Shown here piece after piece: positions 50,301 through 61,253 of a stretch of 64,000 bases of DNA. The position numbers and the translations under genes are program-made. The first letter of the stretch is position 1; each line of letters opens with the position of its first letter. Location of the stretch: contig NC_052354.1 in NCBI RefSeq assembly GCF_009727055.1, positions 52,799,637-52,863,636 on the forward strand, in the 5' to 3' direction. The notes under the pieces are model-generated. The model saw only the letters and a list, made by a program, of their open reading frames with translations. It did not search any database and was not told the origin of the DNA. Origin of the DNA: Benincasa hispida (lineage: Eukaryota > Streptophyta > Magnoliopsida > Cucurbitales > Cucurbitaceae).

Positions 50301-51690
50301 TCCCACTGAAGTGTTCTACTATTAATTTGGGTATATTTATACTTAGGTTTATTTCGGCTAATTAAAAACCCTAAGTCTATATGGTTTATCCAAGTATAAC
50401 ACTTATAAATGGATTTAAACTTACGATGTCTAGGTGATAAACTGTTTTATTGCCTCACACCGCTCACATACGCTTATAAAATCGATTAACAATGCTCAAT
50501 TATTCGCCCATAATCCCCAGGTAGGAGGTGTTTCGTAGATCACCAACTTAAGTACCTCCAGCCTTAGACAGGATTATATACTGGTTGAATTTGTAACCAC
50601 GTTTTACAAGATGTCGACCTATTTTAACTTATTAAAACGGATGATTAACCTACATGAGCATGCAACTTATTTTTGTTATGGATTTTAATGTCTAACTCAA
50701 TTTTATAACAATTTATAAAAATTAGGCATGCTAATACATCCACAACATATATCAAGGCATTCCAATTTAATATAACATTTATATTAAATAACTAAAACCC
50801 TAAATATGCGTTCTATACATTATAACAATTTATAACATATATATAATACATGTAATAAGCTTCCTATGGTGGGATTTTAAATCTAAATGGCATACAATAT
50901 GCACAAACATGTTTAAACTTAAATACAAAAAACATCACATGCATAACTATTTAAATAATACTGATATGGCTCAACTTTGGCATTTTAAGTAAGCATAATA
51001 ACTAAATTATTACAAAACCGATCCAAAAACAGCTTCAAAATTGGTGTAGAATTGCTCGAACTGACCCAAATCAGACCCGAACCACTTGGACTGGTCCTTC
51101 AAGGCATCAAAATGGGTGGAACAGGTCCAAAAATGATTGAATCAGACTAGATTGAGGTTGAACCAGACTGGAAATGAAGAAAATCGATCAAACCAACCCT
51201 TATCAATTGTCCTTGCTCAGCAAACCGGTTCAGTCCTCGATCCACGTTGCTCGGCCAATCTAACTTGCGTCACGACGCTCGACGCTTGGTTGAACAACTC
51301 GTTTACTCGATGGGCTGGGATGAACAACGTCATGACTCTTCATCCCAGTGTTGCGACGCTGCAGGAAGAAAACCACGATCTGGGCAGCCACGAAGAATAG
51401 CGTTGCAACGCTGCCTGGACAGAAGCAGTTTTGCAGAATTTTGTCCTTGACCTTGCCTGCTTCAATCTCCAAATTACAGCCTAATTCGGACTCTAATGAC
51501 TCCAAAAAAATTAGACTCTAGAGCACACATTTAAACTCATCAAACAAGAGTCAATTACAAATTTAACTTGGAAATCAAAGAGAAATCTAATGTCAAAGCT
51601 GGAAAACCATCCATATCAGTCCAAAATATGCAACATTAGAAATTCACCCACCAAAACTCAAATTAACACTAATTAAGTGCTTAAATCACC
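47396..51690 (-). other. Leader of element F (interrupted by solo LTR E2)
   Basis: No gag is recognisable between the protease remnant and the primer site. The leader carries two diverged direct repeats, near 47990-48070 and near 48100-48166 plus 50155-50240 (words 'tgaattttatagggatgtgaaag' in parts and 'tgaattcttagggacgtgag'). A G+C-rich stretch lies at 51230-51440 with GCGTTGCAACGC-like palindromic words. Confidence 0.65.
48167..50154. mobile_element. Solo LTR E2 in the leader of element F
   Basis: TGATGATG... to ...CCCGTCATCA, 1988 bp, flanked by GGAGG (48162-48166) and GAAGG (50155-50159), one difference. The host leader continues across the seam. Same family as 34222-35953; rich in ATGCG words. 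Confidence 0.82.
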
Positions 51691-51702
51691 TTTTGATACA
51701 AC
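51691..51702 (-). other. Degenerate primer-binding site of element F
   Basis: On the minus strand the bases next to the 5' LTR read GTTGTATCAAAAG, resembling TGGTATCAGAGC with several changes. The position, directly inside the LTR, supports the assignment. Confidence 0.55.
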
Positions 51703-53642
51703 TGATGGAATATACAAGCATCCAACGGAAGCAAACAGAATCAATAAGCATTGTAATTAGATTTAATTTGAGTTATAAGGCATGCATTTTCAGAAAAACA
51801 CAAGAGGGTTTCAAGATGAGCTTACCTTTGATGAATTCTTCCAATTCCAAGTTGCTCTTCACTGCAATTCAGCTCCTAATCAACCGTGAACCACCAAGAG
51901 ATCTTCTCTACTATTCTCAGCCTTGAATTTGAGTAGTGGAACTCGAATTTGAGTGAATTTGTGAAGGTTTTTCTATGTTTGAGAGGAAAAAGAAGATGAG
52001 ATCAGAAACTCATTTCTCAGCCCAAAGCACTACCTCTTCCTCTTCAATTCAGAGTGTTTTATCATTCTTCACCATACAGGCACTCACCAGCAACAACATT
52101 GCTAGCAGCTGCTAGAAGATGGAAGTGGAACTGTGTGTCATTGCATGAAGAACACTTCATGCATAGAAAAAATGTGGGAAAAACCCACTTTCTCCATTTT
52201 TCCATTTTCTCAAATCTTAAATTCAAATTCCAACTAATTCTTTAATGAACTAAAATCTGATTTGATTAATTCATTATTTACCAAATTTGAAAAAACAAAT
52301 ACAATTTTTTAAATTGGATTAAAATTGGAAACTAATTAAACATATTTAATTAATTAATTAATTTAATATCAAATGTTAAATTGATCACACATCTAATTTT
52401 AAATATGAATCTTATTCATGTAATTAATAATTAAATCAACATTTAAAAATTATAAACTCTCCAATTTCGTTTAATTTCAATAAATTAAACGTTAATTATA
52501 TCAAATATAATCATACAAACCCTAATTTCAATTTGAACATTTTCAAATTGAAATTCAATTTGAACAATTCAAATTGATATCATTCCAAATTCACTTAATT
52601 TAATTATTCAAGGTGTTCATGTTTTACGAGCTAGTAGAGGGACTTTATGGACCTATAGATCATGAGCTCCAACGATTTAAGATTAATTGGCTAAAACTCT
52701 TTAGACCAAATTAATCAGTATTCGTTAACCATCAAGTCACACCACTATAGCTCGATGGTTATACTCTCCTCACTGTAGATGTGTTTGTGTCCACATGATT
52801 TAACCATAACCAGTAAATCAACCTTTCACAAGTTAATCGTAATAATGGTTGGGTCAATATGTTGTTTTACCCCTGGTATTATGTCTTGCTCCTTAAGTTC
52901 CACTGATCCTCTAATGAACAATTGGTTTATGATCTAATTACTAAACTGAATCCCTCTCGAGCCAATAAGAAGGTGGGGTCCCTTGTTTAAGACCTGGATT
53001 TAGTACTTAAGAGAACAACCTTTCTCCTATCCCTAAATTGGGTAAGCGTGAATTTTGTCTTGTACCCTATGTCCTCAACTATCTATCTGGTCTTACCCCT
53101 GAAATGGGAGGCTTATTGAGCCAACGTTGTTGAGCCAACCCTCATCTATGCAAATCTAAGGATTATCCCGAATAAACAGGAGTTCATAGTTAGCTCAGGA
53201 TTAAGATCGAGTTACCTAGGTCATCTAAGCGAAATAGTCAGTCTTAAACAGTAAACAACGTTATAAAATAAGAGTGACTTATTTCTTAGTCTGATCTTAT
53301 GCAAACTCATTACATAGGATGCCCCCACTCCTCATGTCAATACATGAACGAATAAGGACCACTTTGTTTATAACACTTTTACAACAACTTGTAACCGTTA
53401 CAGAGTAGGTCGCATCCAATAGTGTTACCAGAACAAGACACCCAACCTTATTCGTATACTATAGACCATTTTGGCCATTTACTCAAACTTGATCCATCTT
53501 TATGTCTCTACATAAAGTTCAAGTATTCATGTAATAGCCACAGATCTTAGTTTATTAGATTTAGACTGTATGAATGCAATTTAAAGATTCAATAATGTGT
53601 TTAACTTTACAATCTGCTAGTTTTAGGACACATAACCCAACA
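51703..53642 (-). repeat. 5' LTR of element F
   Basis: 1940 bp, TGATGGAATATAC... to ...CATAACCCAACA, with TSD CCCAG to its right. It is the partner of 40290-42287. Confidence 0.92.
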
Positions 53643-54554
53643 CCCAGCTCCCCAATCAGACGAATCCTCAAAATGGTAGGCTTGTTGAGTCGGCGATCTA
53701 GCCACTCTCATCCATACAAGTCAAAGGGCCACCTTCATAGGCAAGAGTTCACAACTTACTCAGAATTCAAGTTATGTCACATATGGTCATCCTGGTGAAA
53801 TGTAAATCTCTATTATGAATGGTGTTATATAATGAGATTAGTCATTTCATGGTTCGGTCTTATATAAACTCCTTTGTATATAATTTGTATAGAATACCCT
53901 CGCTCACATGTCTCCATATGAATGATCAAGATCAGATCATTTGTAGCACTTTACAACAATTGTAACATCTATAAAGTGGGTCGTACTCGTAGTGTCATCA
54001 AGATAAGGTATCCAGCTTTATCCATCTACTATAAATCATTTAGGTTATCACTTAAACCTGATCTACTTGTATGTCTCTACATACATGTTTAAGCTACAGA
54101 AGATAAACTTGGATGTTAGTTTATTGGTTTGTGGGTTTAATGCTACTAAATGTCAAAATAAACAACTCATATTTTATTAAATAAATAAAATGTTTGTACA
54201 ATACAATTACAAACTGTAGGACTCTACGAGATTTAGAGCACCAACCCCAATACAAGTGACATCATATAACCTTAGATCTTAGTTTATTGGATTGAATTAA
54301 TGTTGTCTAAATGTCAAATAAAATACCTCTGATTTTATTAGATGAATAATTTGCGTTAACAAAACTACAAACCACAAGATACACTAAATTTAGGACATCA
54401 ATCCTAACAATCTCCCACTTGTCCAAAGCTAGTGGAATGTATCAAAATACAATAAAAGATAAAAGATGAGTGGAAAAGTAAAGTACCATTATACAATGTA
54501 AGGTAAAGTATCAATATACAATACAATAAACTATGGCATACAATATACCTAATA

Positions 54555-55655
54555 GTGAATTCACTAGCATTATCAAGATGAATGGTTTTAATTGTATAAT
54601 CAAGAAATTGTGCTCTTAACTTAATTATTTGAGCAAGTAATTTTGCAAATGCAAGACTTCGACTTGATAATAAGCACACGTGTGACCATCTGCTGGATGC
54701 GTCTATTAATACTATAAAATATGTAAATGGTTCATGTTGATTGGCTATATGGGTCTTTAAGGGTCTTTCCTTATTGGATTATGGGATGTTGAGTTTTCAA
54801 GTAATTGTTCAAGAACAATGATAGGATTAAACCTAGTAACAAAATTTCCTAAGAATCTTTTTCTATCAACTCTCTTTTAGAAAAATAATACGTTTGTGTT
54901 ACAATTTGCTTTTATCTTCATTCTAGTTGTTTTTAATTTCTTTACAAACAATCCGAGGTTCCATTGGGATCGACCTCCTACTTCCACTTTAACTACATAC
55001 TAGTTTTAGTAGTTGTTCGAGCATTATAAATTTCATTTGTTTGGGTAAGAGAGAATTAACGATACCTATTTTACACCGATCATCTAGATATTTTCAAAGT
55101 CAAAGGAAACACTTGATGTTCCATCAATATTGTCGATTTTCTTTTTAAGAGATTCAAAGAAGTCTGCCACATCCAAATTTATCACATGGGATAGGTCAAA
55201 TATGTCATTATCCTGCTATGCGAAATTTTTTTTTCCCCATTTTTTTCTCTTTTTTCTTTAGGGATGCTTAATAAAGATTAACTTAATGTTTTGATATACG
55301 TCAGGTACGTGACCAATGTTCAGTCATTTTGCATTGGAAGCATTTATTTTGAACACTTTTTGAACTTTTATCTTGTGGAAATTTTTCCTTGTGATCATCA
55401 GATTGTGTGGTTTTTTTTTAAAAAAAAAAATTGAATAATTAGAACGGCCACAAGGAAAATAATAATTATTTCTTTCTTTGTCATAGTCACGACCTCAATC
55501 ACGATTATTATTCAAATTAACAACATTCACTTCAGGGAATGGTATCATCCCAGTTGGTCGAGATTCATGATTTTTCATTAATAACTCGTTATTTTGTTTG
55601 GCCACGAAAAGACATGAAATTAGTTCAAAATATTATTTAAAATCTTTCTCTTGAT
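54555..55655 (-). pseudogene. Element D integrase N-terminal side and gag C-terminal side (broken)
   Basis: On the minus strand: gag C-terminus beginning at the hAT insertion (QNNELLMKNHESRPTGMIPF near 55620-55550), a zinc-knuckle remnant (CFQCKMTEHWS-like near 55340), and integrase near 54680-54555 (SSRSLAFAKLLAQIIKLRAQF, HLDNASEF). At 54555 the frame stops at element B; its continuation is at 17092. Poly-T and poly-A runs at 55230-55260 and 55410-55430 disturb the frame. Confidence 0.82.
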
Positions 55656-56155
55656 TAGGGGTGTTCGTGGGTTGGTTGGGTTGGATTTAGGGATATTTTA
55701 GGCCCAACTCTATGCTTAGGTTCGTGTATTTTTCTAACCCAACCCAATCCTTGTTAAATTATGAACCCGAACCAAACCAATCCATAAAAAATGGGTTGGG
55801 TTGGTTCGGTTCCATCCGTTCACTTAAAAAAAAGCTTGGAATCACCAATAAAAAACACATAAGATTCCACAATCCACAAGAACAATATCCAAAATCTATT
55901 AGAACAAAACAAGTCCCCAAAATTCACAAGAAAGACCATAATATTTACAACATTCAAAATATAGGCAACAATGTTTTCAAAGGTCTACAAAATCCATAAG
56001 TAAGACTATAATGTCTACAAAAGTCTTCAAAATCCAATAGATTTCTACGACCCATTCATGATCCTAACAAAACTTGCTCCTTGAAGAACCCTAAACAAGA
56101 TTTAAACAGTAAATTATATAAGAATACTATCATAATTTCAATACATTAATATAGA

Positions 56156-58260
56156 TTATAGAGTAAATATATAAAAGATAACACTACCTGATAAAACTTG
56201 AGTTTCTAATTCTTCAATTTGTGGAGTAAGATCTAATAACGTCGGCTTTGCACGTAGCCAATTTTGTGTACATATTAAAGCCTCCACCATCTTAGGACTT
56301 AAAGAACTTTTAAAAGAGTCAAGTATTCTACCTCCTGTACTAAATGTTGATTCAGAAGCAATTGTTGACACTAGTATGGGTAAGACATCTCAAGCAACTT
56401 GTGATAAAACTTTGTATTTAAGAGCATTTAATTTCCACCAATTCAAAATATCAAAATTTTCTATCAGATCTTCATTAGGTTCTGACAAATATCTCTCCAC
56501 ATCATTTCTTATTTCATTCAAAACTTTCTCTTTTCTTCTTCGTTTGTATTCCAACTATAAATCCATTTCCACGTCATCACTATCCTCACTTATTTCAACT
56601 ATGTGATATGGTTGTTCAAAAGCATGACCACTTGAATCACTTGTCTTATAAAACTCATACATTCAAACTAACTTTCACCCCATCAATCATTGTTCTAGCA
56701 ACTCCATCTCCATAGATACTTATGAAATAAAAGGACACATAATCCAACTTATATCGTGGATCAAGCACAATAGCTAGAAACAACACTTTGTTCATCTTGT
56801 CAAGAGATCCCCAATACTTATCAAATTTCATTCTCATATTGGAAGCCATAGTATATATATCACACTATTTACATTTTGGCTCCAACCTATTAAACGTCGT
56901 TGAATCCCACAAAGTTAATGAAAAAATGTATTAGAAGTGACATAAGTTGAGCCACTAAACTTCAATGTAAGATCATACAACATCTTCAAAAATTTGACAA
57001 ATGTTCGAATATGGTTCCAATCGGCCAAGGTCGGTGGTCCCTTTATTTTCTTTCCATTCTCATCTTTAATAAAGTGATGTACAAAATCTTCATCCTCTTC
57101 TTCTAAGCATTGAAAAACCTTTTCAAATTTTAAAGCATGATCAAGTATCAAATATGTTGAATTCCATCTTGTAGACACATCTAGATAAACAAGGGTTTTA
57201 GATTCAATCTTTTCATGTCCAACACAATCTAAAATTTTTTTCCGTCGCTTAGGAGAAGATCTAACATATCTTACAACATTTTGTACACTAGCTATCGAAT
57301 CATGCAATTCTTTCAATCCATCATTGACAATCAAGGTCATAATATAAGAACAACATCTCATATGCAATAATTCACCATCCAAACTAAGAGACCTCCAAAT
57401 CTTTAGTTTTTTCTTCATATATGAGATTGCTGAATCATTTGAAGTTGTGTTATCAACAGTAATTGAAAAAACTTTATCAATACCCCAATCCAATAAACAA
57501 CATTCAATTACTTTACTAATAGTCGCTCCCTTATGATTAGGCATTTGACAAAAAAATTCAATATTCTTTTCTGTAAATTCCATTCAGAATCAACAAAAGG
57601 TTATGTAAGAACCATATAATTGATGTTCTGTAAGGAATTCCAAGTATCTATTGTTAGGCTCACTCTTTGACCACTTTTGATTAAAGTTGATTTCAACAAT
57701 TTTTTTTTTCATCCACATACAGTTGATAAATATCCCTAGCAATTGTGATTCTTAAAGGAATGTCAAACTTAGGACATGCAATATTACAAAATTCTTTAAA
57801 CCCCTCTGTCTCTACAAATCTAAATGGTACCTTAGACAATACTAGCATCTTAGCACATGCATTTCTAACTCTTTGTTGACTAAGGGCAATAGACAAACAA
57901 TTTATATTGATAGCACCTTTTGCATCAATTTCATTCCGTTGAAATTTAGTATGGTTTGCCCTTTAGGTTGCTCTCTACATGGATAATTTTGCATTGTTTT
58001 CGCAAATGCTTCCATAAGATACTAGTTCCACATGAAGAAATGTCACAAGCGTAATTTTTATCACAATAATTATATTTGCATCTTATACCTTTAGTGTCAT
58101 ATCTTTCCATCTTTGTAAAGTGATCCCCACTGAAGATGATGTCCTAGTTAGTTTTCTCTTGCCAATGACTGTCATTTTCGATGGTTTAGAACATGCATCG
58201 GGGACAGGAATATTTCTAGGTGGTGATTCATTGTCGATCAACTTGCTATTTTCCATCTAC
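56156..58260 (-). pseudogene. hAT transposase (BED finger, RNase-H-like core, hATC dimerisation), broken
   Basis: On the minus strand: a BED-type finger near 58110-57960 (CKYNYCDKN ... LWKHLRKQC), the segment 57896-57693, the catalytic-region frame 57583-56915 (FSITVDNTTSNDSAI, LHMRCCSYIMTLIVNDGLKE, DVSTRWNSTYLILDHALKF), the DUF4413-like stretch 56849-56655 (LFLAIVLDPRYKLDYVSF), and the C-terminal dimerisation domain 56371-56156 (ASESTFSTGGRILDSFKSSL). The usual CAAH of the core reads CCSY, so conserved residues are lost. Stops or shifts separate all frames; the transposase is inactive. Confidence 0.9.
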
Positions 58261-58316
58261 AATATTAACAAATAAAGAAAAAAATTGTGAGCATAGGTGA
58301 ATCATAAACTTGCGAG

Positions 58317-58318
<2 letters not shown>

Positions 58319-58348
<30 letters not shown>
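58319..58348. repeat. (AT)15 microsatellite
   Basis: Fifteen AT dinucleotides in a row, upstream of the transposase start inside the hAT element. Likely polymorphic. Confidence 0.95.
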
Positions 58349-58351
<3 letters not shown>

Positions 58352-59036
58352 TTTAATGGCTAACCAGTAACTAATGAAGCAATGTGAGCCTGTGAGAATG
58401 GGATAATGGTTGTGGTTGACGTCTGACTACTAATGATTGTGGATGATGTCGGAGAGGAAGAGGCTCAGAGAGGGAGATAATGTATGTGAAACGAAGAGCA
58501 GGACTCGGAAGTTGGACGGAGAGGGATTAGTATTTAGTCGGACTTTGAGTTCACTGAGATATGAAGACAAGAAGGGAGGAAAGGAAAGTTGGAGTTGGAG
58601 TCGGAGACGACGTGACGCAGAAGACAGAAAGGAAGGAAAAGAAAGTTGAAACGGCGCTGCTCGGTAAGGCGTGACATGCTGATGGTGACGAGACGAATGC
58701 GTGAGAGACGGTGAGAAGTTGAAAAAAAATATGAAATGGCATTAGCCATTAAGGCGCGTTGAAAAGAAAAGAAACATCAATTACCAAGTCCACATGTCGA
58801 AAAGAAATGCCATTGATGCTCATGGGCTGGGCGGCTGGGAGTGTATTTCTTGGGTCGGTTCGGTTCGAACCGAATGTTTATATAATAAACCTGAGAACCG
58901 AACCGACCTAATGGATTTATTAAAAAAAACCCAAATCAAACCAATTTTTTTTAAACCAACCCAAATAAGCTGGGTTGGGTTGGGTTGTTCGGTTTTTTCG
59001 GGTTTTCGATTTTTTTGAACACCCAATACTCTCGAT

Positions 59037-59510
59037 ATTGCTGTTGCATGAACATATTTAAGATATGAAATGTAGAAAATGTCTTTTCTAATACATTAGC
59101 ATCAGTAGTTTTCTCTCCACATAACAACAGTTTTGAATTGATTTTAAATAATGCGGAGTTATAATCACTTATTGATTTGAAATCTTGTAGCCTCATGTGC
59201 ATCCACTCATAACGAGTTTTAGGAAGAATAACTATTTTTTATGATCATATCCCTCTTTCAAAATTTTTCATAAAATACAGAGATCTTTTATTGTAAGATA
59301 ATCCATTTTCAATCCCTAGCGGGGATGATGATGAAGGAAAATCATAGTTTTTGCTTTGTCTTGACTATATGTCGTATTTTCTTCTTCAATAGTCTCTCTA
59401 AGATTCATAGCATTCAGGTGGATTTCCACATCAAGTACCCTTGACAAATAATTGTTGTCGTTAATATCAGATGCGACAAATTTTAATTTTGTGAGATTTT
59501 TCATGATAGC
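59037..59510 (-). pseudogene. Element D gag, N-terminal part
   Basis: On the minus strand gag starts near 59504 (MKNLTKLKFVASDINDNNYL), is frameshifted, and continues at 59202 (MHMRLQDFKSISDYNSALFK, LEKTFSTFH, MQQQYRE) up to the hAT insertion. These are typical Tork-lineage gag stretches. Confidence 0.85.
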
Positions 59511-59644
59511 ACTATCATAAAATATTGTATTTATATTATAAATTTAATAGATATTAAATATGCAAAATAACGTTAAATTTATCAATTATAACGAAGAGGA
59601 AAAACCGACATACCTTTAGGATCTACGAAAATGATAGGAGCGCG

Positions 59645-59999
59645 TGTTGATTTATGAATTTGAGAAGCATAACGCGCACAACAAGAACACGAATATGAAG
59701 AAAATATAATGTAATAATAATATATAATAAAATAAATAAATATAATATAATATATAAATATATAGAATAAATAAATAACAAAACGTAAATGAAATAACAA
59801 AGAATAAATTTCTCCACTTTCTCCACCAAATGCCACTATTTATAGGCAATTTGGCAAGTAGGAGATAGATTATATGGACACTAATAATGTGTAATATTAA
59901 GTCATATGACGACACATGGAGCAATGAATAAATGACACATGGCCAATGAACACTAATAATGGACATTCATATTACACATAATTTAACATATTTATAATA
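59645..59999 (-). repeat. 5' LTR of element D
   Basis: TGTTGATTTATG... to ...CATATTTATAATA, 355 bp, followed by AAAAC. It shares the TATA box (59838-59845), 'ggcaatttggcaagtag' and 'gacacatggccaat' with the left LTR. Confidence 0.78.
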
Positions 60000-61253
60000 A
60001 AAACTTCCTTTTAAGATCGGAATGATTTTAGAACTTTTATGAGTAATTTATGTTTCATACTATCAACATTATATAACATATATATACTTTTTTTCCCTCA
60101 TTTTGATGGTATTTTGGGACAAAATATTTATGTTGATCTTCTAATTTAGTTAAAAATGTGTAACATGTGGATGCCCTCGAATAAATTGGCCATTGAGAGA
60201 AAAGGTAAAATGCCAAGATGGAATAAACCATCTAACACTAATGGACAATGGCCAACAAACTTCAACCAAATGCCAAGAAAAAAACAAAAAGATAATCGTG
60301 AATTGTCTTTGTTTTGAATGTAGAAAATATATAATAGTAAATTACCAAATGCTTTATTTATTTATTTATTTATTTTTATTATAATTTCTTGTTTTCTGGG
60401 ATAAAATTGAAAGGGAAAAAAAAAGAGGAAAAAGACAATTGCGAATTGACTTTATCTTGCAACTTGTAATTTTCTTGAGCCGTGCGCGACCTTTTTTTTT
60501 TTTTCAATGAACATTATATTTTTTTCTAAAACTTTTAATGAGATCAAAATCATTGGCTAACTTAATTAAATTTTAAAAAACAATAAATTTAACTGCTATG
60601 TCAATTTTTTACTATAAACTTTTAATTTCATCTCAAATTTAGATGTATTAGAATCTCAACACAAAATCTTATTGTTCGAATAATAAAAAAATTATCACAT
60701 AATTCTCTTTAAATAAATAAACAAAAATAGAAGAAAGACAATAACATAAACAAATAACTCTATTTGATTCAAATGTTTCTCTTTAAGGTTACATTAATCC
60801 ACATATATAAATAAGTCCTATGTCGTATATGAGAATTATGTATTAACAATTTAAAAAAGAAATTCAAATAATTGTCTAAATTGATTTTTTTTTAGAGAAA
60901 TCTAAATTGATATTTCTTTTATATTAATAATCCTAAAGAGTCAAAGACTCGCTTATTTAAGTCAAAACTTACTTGGTAAAATGCTAAATATTCAAATTTG
61001 TCATAATCACTTCTCTCCATTATACAGAAAAATTGTGCTTTTATAGAACATTCTATCATCGTATTGTTTTCTTTTCTTCTCGAATGACAAAACAAGAGAA
61101 TGGGGAAATTTGGGAGATTTTTGTTCATTACTCAGAAAAATTGTCAGTTTTCATCCTTTCTCCACTGAGATGAAGAAGACGAGAGATGGGGAAAAGGGTG
61201 CGTCACATTAATGCAATAGAATTGATACGATAAGCCTTTCTCCAATCAACCAA
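60000..61253. other. Intergenic DNA and promoter side of the CLC gene
   Basis: No gene is seen. A (TTTA)n run lies at 60351-60378, and poly-T runs at 60491-60504. The last few hundred bases should contain the CLC promoter; I cannot single out a TATA box with confidence. Confidence 0.5.

Larger units (their letters stand above)
40290..53642 (-). mobile_element. Complete copia element F, 13.35 kb, two LTRs and target duplication
   Basis: LTRs 40290-42287 and 51703-53642 are direct copies in minus orientation, flanked by the perfect duplication CCCAG (40285-40289 and 53643-53647). Read on the minus strand: 5' LTR (right), primer site, long leader, short 5' coding remnant/protease (47395-47069), integrase (46835-45902), solo LTR G, reverse transcriptase (43767-43225), RNase H (about 43000-42430), polypurine tract, 3' LTR (left). 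Net of the two inner LTRs it is about 9.5 kb. Gag appears absent, and pol is broken by frameshifts. Confidence 0.92.
38878..54252 (-). mobile_element. Solo LTR C inside the inverted LTR-B, interrupted by element F
   Basis: Flanked by the perfect duplication CAAGT (38873-38877 and 54253-54257). On the plus strand the ends are TTAAGG... and ...ACCCCAATA, so both terminal TG/CA dinucleotides have decayed to TT/TA. Net length without element F is 2017 bp. LTR segments 39400-40289 and 53648-54252 are continuous with each other when element F is removed. Confidence 0.85.
17093..54554 (+). mobile_element. Copia element B with its nested insertions, inserted in the integrase of element D
   Basis: Order on the plus strand: 5' LTR (17093-19012), primer-binding site, 2.4 kb leader, gag (21454 onward, in three pieces), protease/integrase (28803-30416), reverse transcriptase/RNase H (36683-37854), polypurine tract (38043-38056), then an inverted partial LTR and inverted 3' flank up to 54554. 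The flanks are GTAAA (17088-17092) and GTGAA (54555-54559), a 5-bp target duplication with one difference. Removing the insertion rejoins D's integrase in frame. About 8.8 kb is B itself; the rest is later insertions. The right end is not a normal LTR. Confidence 0.78.
38057..54554 (-). repeat. Inverted, truncated LTR-B with inverted polypurine tract (contains LTR C and element F)
   Basis: After PPT-TGTTA the sequence changes to the reverse complement of LTR-B's first ~1 kb. 38062-38877 matches 17240-18110 inverted, and 54258-54409 matches the first ~150 bp of LTR-B inverted (ending CCTAACA). It is followed by an inverted polypurine tract 'atctcccacttgtcc' (54410-54424) and ~130 bp of inverted element-B 3' flank, ending at 54554 next to the target duplicate GTGAA. 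The 3' flank of element B is thus present twice, in opposite orientations. Confidence 0.8.
55656..59028 (-). mobile_element. hAT DNA transposon in the gag of element D
   Basis: The termini are inverted, TAGGGGTGTTCG on the left and CGATTTTTTTGAACACCC... on the right. They are followed by an 8-bp target duplication CTCTTGAT / CTCTCGAT (55648-55655, 59029-59036) with one change. Subterminal GGTTGGGTTGG (55673-55684) and GGGTTGGGTTGGG (58973-58986) repeats are typical of hAT ends. Length 3373 bp. Removing it rejoins element D's gag (QQQYRE side and the NNELL side). Confidence 0.92.
14006..59999 (-). mobile_element. Copia element D (Tork-like), ~5.1 kb, inflated to 46 kb by nested insertions
   Basis: Both LTRs are present in the same orientation (14006-14395 and 59645-59999), flanked by aaaaa / aaaac. 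Between them lie, read leftward on the minus strand: gag (59510-59037 and 55655-55190), integrase (54900-54555, then 17092-16600), reverse transcriptase (about 16100-15400), RNase H (14860-14560) and the polypurine tract (14411-14396). After subtracting element B with its nested contents and the hAT element, about 5.15 kb remain, the usual length of a plant copia element. The frame is broken by stops and shifts everywhere, so the element is dead. Confidence 0.82.

Noticed and set aside
58437..58749. Overlapping 62-71 codon frames on both strands
   Set aside because: They lie in the non-coding right end of the hAT element, purine-rich and without recognised motifs.
14006..59999. A host gene hidden in the retrotransposon nest
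   Set aside because: Every reading frame with recognisable motifs belongs to copia or hAT proteins; the remaining stretches are LTRs or leaders.
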